Shown here one piece after another: positions 1-11,610 of a stretch of 64,000 bases of DNA. Position 1 is the first letter of the stretch. Every line of letters begins with the position of its first letter. The position numbers and the translations under genes were made by a program. Under the pieces are notes generated by a model. That model did not search any database. It was not told the origin of the DNA and saw only the letters and a list, made by a program, of their open reading frames with translations. The DNA is from Pomphorhynchus laevis. Taxonomy: Eukaryota > Acanthocephala > Palaeacanthocephala > Echinorhynchida > Pomphorhynchidae. The stretch lies in the NCBI GenBank assembly GCA_012934845.2, contig WNNJ02002232.1:47641-111640 (forward strand). Direction: 5' to 3'.

Positions 1-1939
1 GCGAAAAAAATTGCTTGATACTGTGGTCCAGGAGCCAAAGAATGCAAACCAATGTGTGTTCAGCAGTTTTTGGAATGCCGCAGTCACAGTTCGGAGGTGT
101 CACCATACCGAAATTGAACAGAAATCCTCGAAATCGACCGATACCTGACTGTAACATGTTCAATTGAACCCAATGTGAGCGGTTCAAGCCATTGACAACC
201 GGGTTTAGTGAAACACGAAGATTGAATGTATATAGTTGCGAGTATGATTTCTCTCATCTTTTCTGTTATTTTCTAAGCACTATTCGTTCGCATTATGCAC
301 GTTCTGATCGCTGTTCATTGATCGTACACGTCTGCTGAGTGGATATCTCGACTTAAGCCTAGGCTTATTAGCATGATTGATAGGAGTGTTAATATGCGAG
401 TACGCTGATAGGCAAGCTGCATCATGAGTTATTATATTAAAGACGAATTGTGTAGCCTAGATTGTAAAAAGGTGTAGATTAATTAAGACATTTTATAGTT
501 TAGGAAATGTTTGAATACTGGCTAGTCGGAAAGCTCTAAAGCTAAATCCACGACATGCATTAAGTTCGCTAATGAAATGATTGTTACTGTTTCTACTTGT
601 TTTTGAAATAGATTTCCTTAGCAGTTCATTTTAATCCATGATATGTAAGGATGTTATACTGCTCTATGCTTCAATCCTAAACATATGCCTGCAAACTAGT
701 GTACGAATATCGTCACGGACTAGTTGCAACACGATTTACCAACAAACATCATTCTGCGCCGACATTAGTACTCATCGGTTTATAAGGGCACAGTCAATGA
801 GCACTAACGTTTCAACATTCTGTAATACTTTACTATTCAATATGGGATCCAGCTAGTCGTTGAACAATTGTACGAAACTTTCCTGCGAATCTGTAGGCTC
901 CTTTTCGGAGTTTCAACTTATATAATAATCCATTTTAGTGGTCACGCGAGAAACTGGTTATTCATGCGTTGTGAATATATACTTCTCAATCTTGGAATGA
1001 GATGAAATAGTTTGTAGGTCAGGTGATTGATTGTTTTATGTAAAGGTATATTTCATGTTGATACTTGACAAATTGCGACGAATCAGTTCTATTACATTAC
1101 CAAACAACAAATATGTTATCAATATAGCGGTTTCACGCTAACTAATTCCCGGCAATTGGTTATACCTTTTTTCCGAAGTTTTTCATTGATATATCCTTGT
1201 CAAGGCTGGCCCAAGTAAGAAATTATTGCTACGCCGATGCTTTGAATTTCAAGTTTCTTGTCAGGTGTAAATGTACATGCGGCTAACCCAAGTAACGATT
1301 TTATCATGTTATTATGTTGTGAATTGGAACCATGACTGATAAAGAAGATTAGTATAAATTATTATAGTTTTAAGTAATGCAGCATTAATGAATAATGACC
1401 ATTAATTCAACGTTAGCGAATAATAGATGAGTGTGCAGTGCTGGATGTTTGAAATTTGAGTTGTCGTAATTTCAAGATAAAAATATGTTATTATGAATCT
1501 TACATGCAATCAAATTGGCATTGCAACAAAGTAGTTGATAATGATATTTCTCCGTTTAAGGATTATATACATTCAGCATGGAAACAGCAGGCTTTGGGGA
1601 AAATTCTATGCTTGTATTTTCATTAATTCATACATATATTGAACATATGGATTGAAAAGATTCATACTAATATATTCTACTCTTGCTATCAAAATGGTTT
1701 TGAAATAAATACGTTTATTTGTTTGAAATTTATTTGTTTGCTATATTAACTTTTAAACAACACTTGACATTTGAAGATAAACGACAACCTGTTACATTTC
1801 ATTACAACTATTAGCTTTGTCTTGAAAAGCATCTTAATATTCTAAAACACTTTATTTATTGAAAATAGCAGATGCTGTAGTATACGTAAAGATTGTATCA
1901 ATATGTGGTAATTGGCATTTAATAATTGAACGCCAATTA
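1..1939. other. AT-rich DNA, no gene recognised
   Basis: No reading frame in this stretch has a recognisable domain or the length expected of an exon. I found no match to the repeat families seen elsewhere in the window. It could be intronic or intergenic host DNA, or repeats too old to recognise by eye. Confidence 0.5.
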
Positions 1940-2098
1940 TGGAACAAAGCGGTTCATCTTGATGACCTTTAATCATTATTCTTATACATCTTTTGTTATT
2001 TATTAGTCGATTCATAAAAATAGACTTTTAGTTTAACTGTCAATTCTTTATTTTAACTTGATATAACTATAAATTGTATAAAATCTTATATAATTTTT
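1940..2098 (+). mobile_element. Penelope-like element, 3'-terminal fragment (family P1)
   Basis: The stretch around 1961-2060 (gatgacctttaatc followed by ttatttattag and attcataaaaata) aligns with the 3' end of the P1 element at about 23810-23900. Only the terminal part is present and no protein is encoded. It abuts the A/T-rich tail of the minus-strand LINE beginning at about 2098. A further P1 end lies in inverse orientation at 6880-7300, on the other side of that LINE. Confidence 0.6.
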
Positions 2099-2936
2099 AT
2101 TATTTATTATTATAACAAACAGAAGCAAATGAGCTACAAGCTCGTGTCACTTACAAAACATGATAAAATAAAAAAACCAACAAAAAGATTCAATCAAATA
2201 GTAGTCGCAAATTCCTTCTCTCGGCTTCGATGGCTTTCTTGATAGCATCACTAGATATTCTACTAGAGATATCAAGGTACTTTAGTGCATTCCACCCGTT
2301 AATTACCCTGGTTGCAAATCGATGGTGAACATGAATTCTTGTAGTTGGCTTTATTAATTTCCACACGTGCCAACGAGTTTCTCGTCTATCATTCACGGAT
2401 AATAAGCTAGAGAGACCACCAAAGCCATTGAAAATAATTTTGACTGCAGTTGATAAATCAATGGCCGATCTGCGATATTTTAAAGAGGTCGATACGTAGA
2501 GATGTCAAACGTTCAGCTTATCTCAAATTGGAGAAGTTCGGGATCATTCGTGACCCTTTACGTAACAAGTTCTCAATGTCACGGGATTCCCTTAAAGTCT
2601 GTGGATAAGTTACAGGTAAACCGTATTCAAGGATGGGAAGAATATAAGAGCAAAATAGTCGCTTGAACATTGATGGGCTTATCCGATCAAAAGACTTGAA
2701 AAACATCCATTAAATACAATAGCCTCAATTAAAAATATATCTAGTGTGGACATTAGTTTTTAAGCTACTGGTCATCATCACACCAAGATCCTTGAATTCA
2801 AACACTCGGCCTATCTGAATCGAACCTATCTGATACGATGAGTTTAGTGAAGAACCAATGGACATATGCGCACATTTATAGGGGTTAATCCTCAAACCAT
2901 TTTCCGCTGACCATTTTTCTAGACATGTCAGATCAT

Positions 2937-3006
2937 TGACATATGTTAAGAACACTAACTTATTATTATGTTTTGTAGATTGTTTAATAAAGCTCCCGTT
3001 AGTACA
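2937..3006 (+). repeat. 5' LTR of element G1 (70 bp)
   Basis: The repeat starts tgacatatg and ends gttagtaca. It contains an AATAAA polyadenylation-like signal at 2986-2991. It is identical to the copy at 6115-6184 over all 70 bases, and the flanking pentamer atcat is duplicated. This is very short for a Ty3/gypsy LTR, where 150-500 bp is common. Confidence 0.9.
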
Positions 3007-3007
3007 A

Positions 3008-3020
3008 TTTATTAAACAAT
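3008..3020 (+). promoter_or_regulatory. Candidate primer-binding site of element G1
   Basis: One base after the LTR end lies a 13-nt run (TTTATTAAACAAT). It does not begin with the TGG expected of a site complementary to a tRNA CCA end. It is the exact reverse complement of LTR positions 2979-2991, which suggests self-priming as in the Tf1 lineage. This is an inference from complementarity and position. Confidence 0.55.
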
Positions 3021-6000
3021 TGTATTTATTTTAGATATCAAAATTTTTTAAGGTAAAGTTGGACATTTTTCCAAAGTATGTCGCTCGAAACCGAAACAGA
3101 AATCTCGTATTAACATGATCGACACTAATCATAAAGATTCGCGTTTGACAACAGTGCTGCTCAAATCTATAAGTAAACATGGTCTTCATATAGCCGAACA
3201 AACCATCACAGTAAACGATAGTGATGTGGTTGCACTTTTCGACACTGGCAGCTCCGAGCACTTTATCGACTTCAAACTCGTAAATCGGATCAAGCTGAAT
3301 ATCACACCATGTAGAGAAACGGTGTCTATGGCGACGAAAGGTCATACATCAACGGTTGTTTGCTGCTGCTCTGCTAACGTTCAACTTCCAAACGGCAACA
3401 AAAATGATATACACCTGCTCTGTCTACCTGACCTCAGTTACGACGTCATACTTGGTCATCCATTTATGTCGAATTACGAGTCCGTTACAATGGACTTTAA
3501 GGGTACAAACAGTCCATTGTATCTTAATGCCTTATCACGGATGAAGGTCGATCCACCTCGGTTGTTTGCGTCGTTGGTAACCAATTGTGAACCTGTAGTC
3601 ATCAGATCAAGACAATACAGTTCCGAGCATATTCGATTTATTCAAACAGAAGTTGATCGGATGCTTAAAGAGAATATTATAGAGTCCAGTCGATTACCAT
3701 GGAGGGCCCAAGTTCTTGTGGTGCAGAGTCCACGAGGGAAACTTAGGCTGGTCGTGGATTATGCACAGACTATAAACAAATTTACACCTCTGGACGCCTA
3801 CCCATTGCCTCGAATAGATACCATTGTACAGAAGGTTGCTGGTTATAGAGTGCTTAGTAAGTTCGATTTACAATCAGCGTATCACCAATTGCCGATTCAC
3901 CCTGATGAACGTATGTACACCGCGTTTGAAGCTGCAGGACGACTGTACCAGTTTTGTCGTGTTCCATTCGGATTAACCAATTCCCCAGCAGTCTTTCAGA
4001 GAACAATTGACAGCATCATTGCTGAACAGAACCTCAAGGATGTATTCGCCTATCTAGACGACGTGATAGTCTGCGGCCACTCAGCTAAAGATCATGATCG
4101 TAATCTGCGCGACTTCCAGAATGTTATTCGCAAATACGGTATGACCATCAATGCAGATAAATCCGAAATTCGGAAACAACAAATTAACCTGTTAGGTTAT
4201 GTCATTACTTTCGGCGAGATACGACCAGACAATGATCGCATACAAGTCCTCAAAGATATGGAACCACCGTCTACGTCAGCTGAAAAGAAGCGGGTACTCG
4301 GGTTGTTTGCCTACTATTCCGGGTGGATTTGTAGTTTCTCTGAGAAAATTCGACCGCTTATAATATCCGATTCGTTTCCATTGTGTAACGACGCGTTACA
4401 GGCATTCAATGATCTTAGACAAGAAATTATGAAGGCAACAATGGCTAACATCGATGAACAAAAAATGTTTACGGTCGAGACAGATGCATCGGATTCATGT
4501 ATCGCGGCAGTGTTGATACAGGAAAACTGACCAGTTGCATTTTTCTCTAGAACCTTACACGATGGAGCTAAAACATTACGCCGCTATAGAGAAGAAGGCT
4601 CTAGATATTGTAGAGAGTATTAAACATTGGAGACACTACTTATTGGGTCGTCATTTTGAAATTATAACATATCAACGAAGCGTGGCGTTCGTTTACTCAA
4701 ATAATCGAAGTCGCATAAAGAACGAAAAATTAATCCGATGGAGATTAGAATTGGCCCCGTTCAAATTTCACCTTACGTATCGTCGCGGAGATGATAACAT
4801 TTTAGCAGACGCAATGTCTAGAGTGCGTTGTGCGGCAATTAAAACGTCCATATCTCAGTTACGTTTAATTCATGATACCCTATGTCATCCTGGTATTACA
4901 CGATTGACACATTTGTCTGCTCACGCAACCTGCCATTCTCGACCGATGAAGTTAAGCGCGTAGTGGGGGACTGTGCGGTGTGTGCTGAAATTCGACCGTC
5001 ATTCCATCGTCCTCCTGCCATTTCTCTGATTAAAGCTACGCAACCATTTGAAAGAATATCAATCGATTTTAAGGGACCCCTAACATCAACTTCTAGAAAT
5101 CGTTATTTGCTTGTAATAGTGGACGAATTCTCTCGGTTCCCATTTGCTTCGCTTGTCCCGATATGTCGACCAAAACGGTAATAAAGTGTCTGAGTTAGAT
5201 ATTCGCACTATTCGGTACACCCTCGTCTGTACATTCCGATAGGGGAACCTCGTTCATGTCCCGCGAATTATCTGATTATTTATGCAGAAACGGTGTTGTC
5301 TGTAGCAGAAGCACACCTTACAACCCCACTGGCAATGGTCAGGTGGAGAGATTTAACGGAATTCTATGGAGAAGCATCGAACTTTATCTTCGAACTCGTC
5401 GACTGCCCATCGAGCATTGGAAAAGTTCCCTTTAAACTGCGCTTCACTCAATTCGTTCTCTCCTATGTACTCAAACAGGAGAAACTCCTCACGAAAGGTT
5501 TCTGAGATTCCAACGCCGTTCCTATACTGGATGGAGTATTCCGACATGGCTACTTTCTTCAGGTCCCGTGCTATTGAAGAAACAAAATCGCACGAGCAAG
5601 TACGATCCTTTAGTGGAGAGAGTCGATCTCATTAATGCCAGTCCATATTACGCCCTCGTTCGCTTAAGTGATGGACGCGAATCGACAGTGTCGACTAAAC
5701 AACTTGCTCCGTGTATCGAGGATCATGGACCATGTGATATTTTCATGGTAGGGTTTACAACTATATGGACGCGTTTAATACGGATGAAGATACATACACC
5801 GAAAGGAACGAAATCCAACTAAGTACCAGTCCTGATCCGATCAACAAGGAATTCACTATATGTACTCCAGACGATCAACATACTAAGGAGTTGGTCGAAG
5901 GTCATCATGATACACGTGATCACCAGTTAAATTTGAATAAGAATGTCCAAGATACGACCGACCATAGGAATCCAGAGGAACATGATGGAGACGAACAACA

Positions 6001-6114
6001 CGATGAGATATCAACCACATCTAAACATACGGAATCGAATATCGATGTATTTCGCAGCAACCGAAGACGACGACAAAGACCCAAGTATTTGGATGACTAC
6101 GTAGTGGGGGAGAA

Positions 6115-6184
6115 TGACATATGTTAAGAACACTAACTTATTATTATGTTTTGTAGATTGTTTAATAAAGCTCCCGTTAGTACA
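6115..6184 (+). repeat. 3' LTR of element G1 (70 bp)
   Basis: This is the identical partner of the repeat at 2937-3006. It follows directly on a purine-rich tract at about 6103-6114 and is followed by the duplicated target atcat at 6185-6189. The pol reading frame ends a few codons inside the LTR, an arrangement shared with the second LTR element in this window. Confidence 0.9.
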
Positions 6185-6879
6185 ATCATCTTTAAGGATC
6201 TTAATATCCCTTCCGTCTCTAATACGCCGCCATATTTTAACATCGTCAGCATACATAACGACATCAGAACGAATTACAGATGGGAGATCATTGATATAGA
6301 CAATAAAAAAGGTGGGAAGATAACAGCACCCTGTAACATCACACTGGAACTATAATGAACTCCTTCCAACGCGAAGGAATTCGAGATTGGAGAATAGAAA
6401 ACTGAAACATACGGAAAACATATGAATATATTTGAGGATTAACTTTATTCAAAAGAATTGAGGGAAGTCCGTTCGGACCGGCAACGATGTTCGGTTTTAA
6501 TTTACAGAGAAGCTTAAAAACATCTTCAGCACAAAACGACAGATTAGATCGGTCGAATGCATCTGAACCCTTTTCTGATTCAGAACTACACAATGTCCGC
6601 GAAGAGCAAAACATCGATGAGAACTCCTGGGCAAATAAGTTTGCCATGACACTTTTACACGTGACCTCACCTTGAGAATCATCCATCAACGATACTAGTG
6701 GAATATTCGAGCCCCTGATTTCGCGAATGTAAGAGAATAAAGCCTTGCCTTCCATAGAACTCAGCTTCTCCTCAAAAGATCCCACACCTTTACTAAATTA
6801 TCGACGGTACCAATACAATTGGCATCGCCAGCGTACCACCTATTCGTTACATCAGGTACGTCATTCGTGAATCATCCTA

Positions 6880-7300
6880 ATAAAATAATAATGCTAAATC
6901 TAAATTTAATAATTAAATAATAAATAACTATAAATAATAAATAATTGTTATAAGATTTTATATAATTGATATCAAGTTAAAATCAAAAATTGAAATTTAA
7001 AATAAAGTCAATTTTTATGAAATGACTAATAAATAACAGACGGTTTAGCATAAAAGGATTAGAGGTCATCAGGAGGAACTGCTATGCTATCAGGTTTCGT
7101 CTCTTATTCTTCGACCCAACACAGCAGCAGAGCAAAATACATGCTAATGACTTATTTCTTATGAGATTTAATTATCTAGTATCTTATTCTAATACAAAGC
7201 ATATATTGTTTATTATCCATCAATAAATTTTTTCGCTTAATAGTTTAAATAATTTTTTTAAAATATTTTGTTGATTTGTATATTGTAAATCTAATATTAT
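6880..7300 (-). mobile_element. Penelope-like element, 3' region fragment (family P1)
   Basis: Read on the minus strand, this matches the 3' region of the P1 element at about 23660-23990. Shared blocks include aggaggaactgctatgctat, attagaggtcatcagg and the stretch around gctaatgacttattt. No protein is encoded. Together with the plus-strand fragment at 1940-2098 it gives P1 ends in inverted orientation on both sides of the LINE/LTR nest. Confidence 0.65.
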
Positions 7301-7429
7301 AATAGCGCACTTCAAGAAATCTTGCAAGGTAATCGAAATTAATACTGGTATAAAACACTATTTCAGTATTAATTCTACAAAAGAATTTTTAGAATACATA
7401 AAAGGAATAAATTTTCAGAATATAAATAT

Positions 7430-8400
7430 GCACGATATATATGTTATAATAACTATAACGCCAAGCTAACAAAAATTCAATTATTAAGTAAATGATAATA
7501 TGTATAAAATTGAATTAATAGAAGCCTTAAATATTTTGATAAATAAAAATTATTTAAAAGTAGGGACATCTATATTTAGACAAATAAAATGTCTTCCAAT
7601 AGAAGGTAATAGTGGTCCTGCACATTTACAAAATTTCTGGCCGCTGAGCTTTACAATCAATTGAAGTAAACTAGTAAACTTTTTGGACGTCACGATATAC
7701 TTTTAGCAGGACCAGTTACTCACTCAAATCTACAGAAAGAAAAGTGCGATGAAATTACCCCTATATTCTCGAATCTCACATCCTTTTCATATCAAAAGAG
7801 CCTTGATGCAAAACGAAACAATTCGCATCTTGTGTCTGTGTAATACACCTCAAACCAAATATAAACATATGTAATGCTTACGAGAAGAATTGAAAGTCAG
7901 AGGATATACAGTGCCTGAGATAAATTGCGTAATAACAAGAGCAACAAATAAACACGTAGAAAGGATGAGACAGTTGAGAGAAGTAACACAAATAACGAAC
8001 AAAAATAATAAGATACAAAGAATTAAAAATCAACCCATTCACATTGCATGTATCCGATACCATGAAGCTCTACGGGATCTACCGCAATTGATGCGAAGAA
8101 CAATATGCAATATCCGTACGAACCTTTCGAAACCTGAAAGGAATCCAAGGATTTAATTTCTTATAAAAAATATAATGAACGGTCTTTTGACCTCATCTCG
8201 GTTAATTCGAAAAAAGCGGAATGATCGATATGCTTGCCGTCCTTGTAATAAAGTGCGCGGCAAATGTTGTAATAATGTCATGGCAGCGAATCACGTGACG
8301 AGCAAAAAAACAGGACGAACGTATATGTTTCGGAATTTTTTTGAGAAAATAATTTATTACAAAATTACAATTCCTAGGTTACCCTTAAATGGGTACTTAA
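7430..8400 (+). mobile_element. Penelope-like element, RT and start of GIY-YIG endonuclease, chimeric and decayed
   Basis: Positions 7430-7622 align closely with the P1 element at 22925-23117, including the reverse-transcriptase entry (VGTSIFRQ). After 7622 the sequence departs from P1 and instead shows the C-terminal reverse-transcriptase blocks of a canonical PLE: FLDVTIYF, IYRKKSAMKLPLYSRISHPF, then KVRGYTVPEINCVI. At 8210-8350 the cysteine-rich lead into a GIY-YIG nuclease is visible (ACRPCNKVRGKCC, TSKKTGRTYMFRN, KIIYYKI). The copy is broken at several points and the catalytic part of the nuclease is not present. Family assignment is good; the chimera at 7622 is inferred from the abrupt end of homology. 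Confidence 0.75.
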
Positions 8401-8559
8401 ACTAGATGACAATAATTTTTACATAGTTTACCTTCCTCTTCGTTATTTGCTGTATTGGTTCCACATATTTCGCATTGACATCGATACGAGACGTGCCATT
8501 ATCCTTGACAAGCGACATCTGAGAGAGTGAACGATTTCACCGTAGATGTGTGTGCTTCG

Positions 8560-11155
8560 GGAAGCATACATCTTTGCTATCTTTTTTTAGCAGTGTTTGC
8601 CACATTCCCTAGGCCCCCGACTATGGACATGATAAATTGGTAAAAGTATGATCTTTCTATCCTGCTCTTTGGTTCTTCATACTTGATTCTCTTTCTCTCT
8701 TCATGGTAAGTAAATAGGCATGTCATGTGAGGTCGAGCATATGAAGAAGCAAAACTGTTGTATATGCATATGTCCAAAAATGACCGCTCCGTTACATGTT
8801 CAAAAAGTCCGTTGTACACTATATCAGATCTTGCGTTCATATTTCTGGTGTCATCGTTGCTTCGAATAGTGTGGTCTCTGGGACATTATGTAAGGTTGGT
8901 TCAGAAGTTACTCGGCGACATACTATTTGAAGTTGACTCATTAATTCATCCCTAATTGCATTATGTCGTACAAAAGTCATTCCTCCAGTCTCACAAGACA
9001 TTTTGTGGGTTATTTCAGTGACTCTAATTCGTCACCGGTGACCTCATTCATTGCAGGTGCACAAATCCTTACTATGTTGCAAAAGTCCATGCAACTTTGT
9101 TTTGATGGCTTCCTGATTCCCAAACCTCCGGGCGATTTAGAATGGAAATAATTCTCTTTGTCTCGATGTCACCTACAACATAGTCAAGCATCTCAATCAA
9201 TACATCCTTGAACAGTTTTGAGTGTGCGCAATCAAACCATTCGTCTTTCATGTAACAGGTTCGTTTGGTGTAAGATAATTTTGGTTGAATCGCTTTTGTT
9301 AGGAGTGTATAGCCTGCGAATGCCTCTTGACGACTGACTTATCGAAGTTTCGCTAACTGATTCTTCCATTTTTCAACTGCTTCTGGATATTTGGTATGTA
9401 CGAACTCTAAGTTCCCAATGAAGCTGCCAAGATATCTAACACCATCTCTCTTTATTTGAATTCCTTCTTGCGTGAAAACATCTATAATCTTTTCAGGAAG
9501 ATTTAAGCTAGTAAGTATTGTGCATTTCCGAGGGTTGACGAAATATCCATAATGAGGTCCGCATTTTTGGAGTTTAATCCACATTTTCTAAAGTTCCGCA
9601 ATCGTACCCACACATCCCCCGTCATCGGCATACCAAACGTGATTGGCTCCTGGGGCCATTCTTTGTAATCGATTTATCAAAGGGATTGATACGAGGGCAA
9701 ACGCTGCCATCGAAAGGGTATCATCCTGCGTGAAAATCTCTGCTGAGTGTAGTGTAGTCCCATTTACGATTAGGTCAGACTCTCGACCGTATGTGTTTAT
9801 TTAAATCACACTTAACGATTGACATATATGTTTGATATTCTCGAGCGCAAGGTTCCTATTGATGCAATTAAAGGCATTCTTAGCTTCAATCAGAAGCGAA
9901 CAAGAGTCTGTTGAATTATCGAAGGCTTCCCGCATTGTATAAATGACAACTTCTGTGCCACAGCGTTGACCCGCGCATAGCTGAAAGTTGCGACAAACCG
10001 AGGTGATATTTTTGGACACATGCTTGAGTATTACTCGCCCTACTGTTCTCCTTAATATATCTCCAATACCTATCGGCCGAACTCCTGATTTCTTGTCAAG
10101 AGAAACAAGACAGCTTTATTTGAATGCCTAAAGTCTAACAGGATCAATTTTTTCGGTAGATATTTTGATGATAAACTCACAGATTTGGGAGGCAAACTTG
10201 TTTCAAGCGCCTGCATGCCTGGTCAGAAAGTTTCTCCAGCCGTCTGCGTCAACTCCAGATGGTCCCGCGGATCCTGTTGTGAGTCTCGCTGCATTTATCA
10301 CATGGACTAAATTCAAGTCACATAATCTTATTTCGTGATGTTCGACTAGCCCTTCTATATTATGGTGGAGTACGAATTCCTCATCTACTAGCTCAGAAGC
10401 AGGATGAAGCTATTCAAGAAGTGTTAATACAGTTTGGTCGACAATAATCTGTTCCAATTTTATGATCCCTTCACAACACTCGGAGTCCAGAGTTCGTGAT
10501 ACTTTCCCTATTTTGCCCTTTTTGACAAAGTTGTTGACTTTTTTATCTTGAATTTCGTGCTTCAAATTTCCGATTTCATCAGTTGTTGTTTTGTCATCTG
10601 GAAGTATTTTGCTTCAGACATGATTTTCCATAGCTCCTTATTTTTCCATAGTTTAATTCTGCGATCCAATGTTTCCTTATGATATGGGTTTTGCTGCTCG
10701 GAATCCGTTGTAGAATAAGCTGGCACATTACAACTGCCTGTTTCAGGATATCATTGACAGTTTGTTTATCCGTATTAAAATTCACGAGGCATTCTGTTAG
10801 CATGTCCACAAATTCCTTGCTATCATTGCAAATCGATAAGCCAAACATATTTGGAATTCAGTGTCATACCTCAATATAAATCGTGTTAATAGTATTGGTG
10901 CTATCCGGGTTTAATCTTGGTAAAAAATTATCCGTTTTTATTAGTGAAGAATCTTTATGCTGTTGGTGAACATCATTAATGTCCTGTTGAAATGTAGTCT
11001 TTCGGCAGAAGCAGCCTCATCTGACTATTACAATGTGGAGATACATCATACAGTTTCGTTCGCCCTTGAATATCAACGATTTCGCGACTGCAGTTCGGAT
11101 CCGTACAATTCAAACACGGCTGTTTAGCTTTATCACAAGAGCATCGAATACATTT
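8560..11155 (-). mobile_element. R2-like LINE with restriction-like endonuclease, decayed (element D)
   Basis: On the minus strand this encodes a one-ORF non-LTR retrotransposon. Near the N terminus (about 11155-11075) is a cysteine cluster, CIRCSCDKAKQPCLNC. A conserved block ILQRIPSSKTH follows at about 10700. The reverse transcriptase includes QLCAGQRCGTEVVIY and EAKNAFNCINRNLAL (9980-9840), a damaged TQGDP-like motif, WYADDGG (about 9640), CGPHYGYFVNP and GVRYLGSFIGNLEF (9560-9400). The C terminus (8840-8577) has SFLDICIYNSFASSYARPHM and a helical end, the nuclease core of this family. Several frameshifts and stops make it inactive. The motif order is shared with the element at 56590-59540. 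The exact clade (R2, NeSL or another RLE group) cannot be fixed by eye. Confidence 0.75.
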
Positions 11156-11504
11156 GGCCTCAAGAGTATTGCAATTTTAACACTTATTTATCGTCTGGAA
11201 AAGTTCGAATTCAAACAAAAAGTTCGAATTCACTTCGTTATTATTTCGTTTCAATTTGCTATTACGTGGAATCAATTCCAGATAATTGTGTCTGATTCCA
11301 AATACTGATAAAAATACTGATCAAAGTATGTTTTTTATATTGTATGTATTTATATCTCAAACTTTTTTAGCTTGTAGTTATATATCTCAAATTTTTTTAG
11401 GTCCAATTAATATGCTTCGGAATAATAATAAAGATTTTCTTCACAAAGTAGATACAAAGGAATAAATGTCAAATGTCTATTAAATAAAAACAGAAAACGT
11501 CAGA
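11156..11504. other. Spacer, no gene recognised
   Basis: AT-rich sequence between two minus-strand LINEs. It holds a short direct duplication (tatatctcaaa with tttttttag) near 11345-11400. No coding potential was recognised. Confidence 0.4.
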
Positions 11505-11560
11505 ATTTTTTTATTATTCAGTCTTTTGAAGTCTTTTGTCTTAATGGCATCAGGTCCTGT

Positions 11561-11610
11561 GGGATCTGAGCCCTCCAGCCAATCCAACACGCCGCCCTCC
11601 GACTAAACCA
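11561..11610 (-). promoter_or_regulatory. tRNA-like box A / box B motifs in the LINE J 3' UTR
   Basis: On the minus strand TGGTTTAGTCGG (11599-11610) resembles a box A and GGCTCAGATCCC (about 11561-11572) a box B. They are 26 nt apart, shorter than in a true tRNA. The second J copy has the same pair at 27799-27845. The acceptor-stem halves do not pair, so this is not a tRNA gene. Confidence 0.4.

Larger units (their letters stand above)
2937..6184 (+). mobile_element. Ty3/gypsy LTR retrotransposon, short LTRs, broken (element G1)
   Basis: This fossil LTR element is bounded by two identical 70-bp direct repeats that start TG and end CA, with a 5-bp target duplication (atcat) at 2932-2936 and 6185-6189. 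Parts visible in order are the end of a gag zinc-knuckle region (about 3055-3110), an aspartic protease (FDTGSSEHF near 3240), reverse transcriptase (VVDYAQTINKF, DLQSAYHQLP, VPFGLTNSPAVF, YLDDV; about 3650-4330), RNase H (about 4480-4810) and integrase (about 4860-5600). A basic tail ends inside the 3' LTR. No complete gag is visible. A purine-rich tract (gtgggggagaa) abuts the 3' LTR. The copy is broken, with several interruptions in pol. LTR identity suggests a fairly recent insertion, but 70 bp is too little for a firm age. It sits inside the CR1-like LINE. Confidence 0.9.
2098..6800 (-). mobile_element. CR1-like LINE, 5' truncated, split by an LTR-element insertion (LINE K)
   Basis: Read on the minus strand, this is the reverse-transcriptase half of a CR1-type non-LTR retrotransposon. 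The part upstream of the insertion (about 6785-6186) carries the palm entry (KPNIVAGPNGLPS, then RIPSRWKEFIIVPV), a damaged GVPQG-like block and YADDVKIW. The part downstream (2936-2190) carries LEKWSAENGLRINPYKC, FKDLGVMMTSSLK, the LFCSYILPILEYG thumb block and RFATRVINGWNAL near the C terminus. About 100 residues are missing between the first two blocks, and there are several frameshifts, so it is dead. The 3' end is a TAA/TAAT-rich tail at about 2098-2120, normal for CR1. The endonuclease and ORF1 are absent, as expected of 5' truncation. The clade is clear from motif order; the exact family is not known. Confidence 0.85.

Noticed and set aside
638-856. 72-codon reading frame as a gene
   Set aside because: No domain, no splice or promoter context, and its length is expected by chance.
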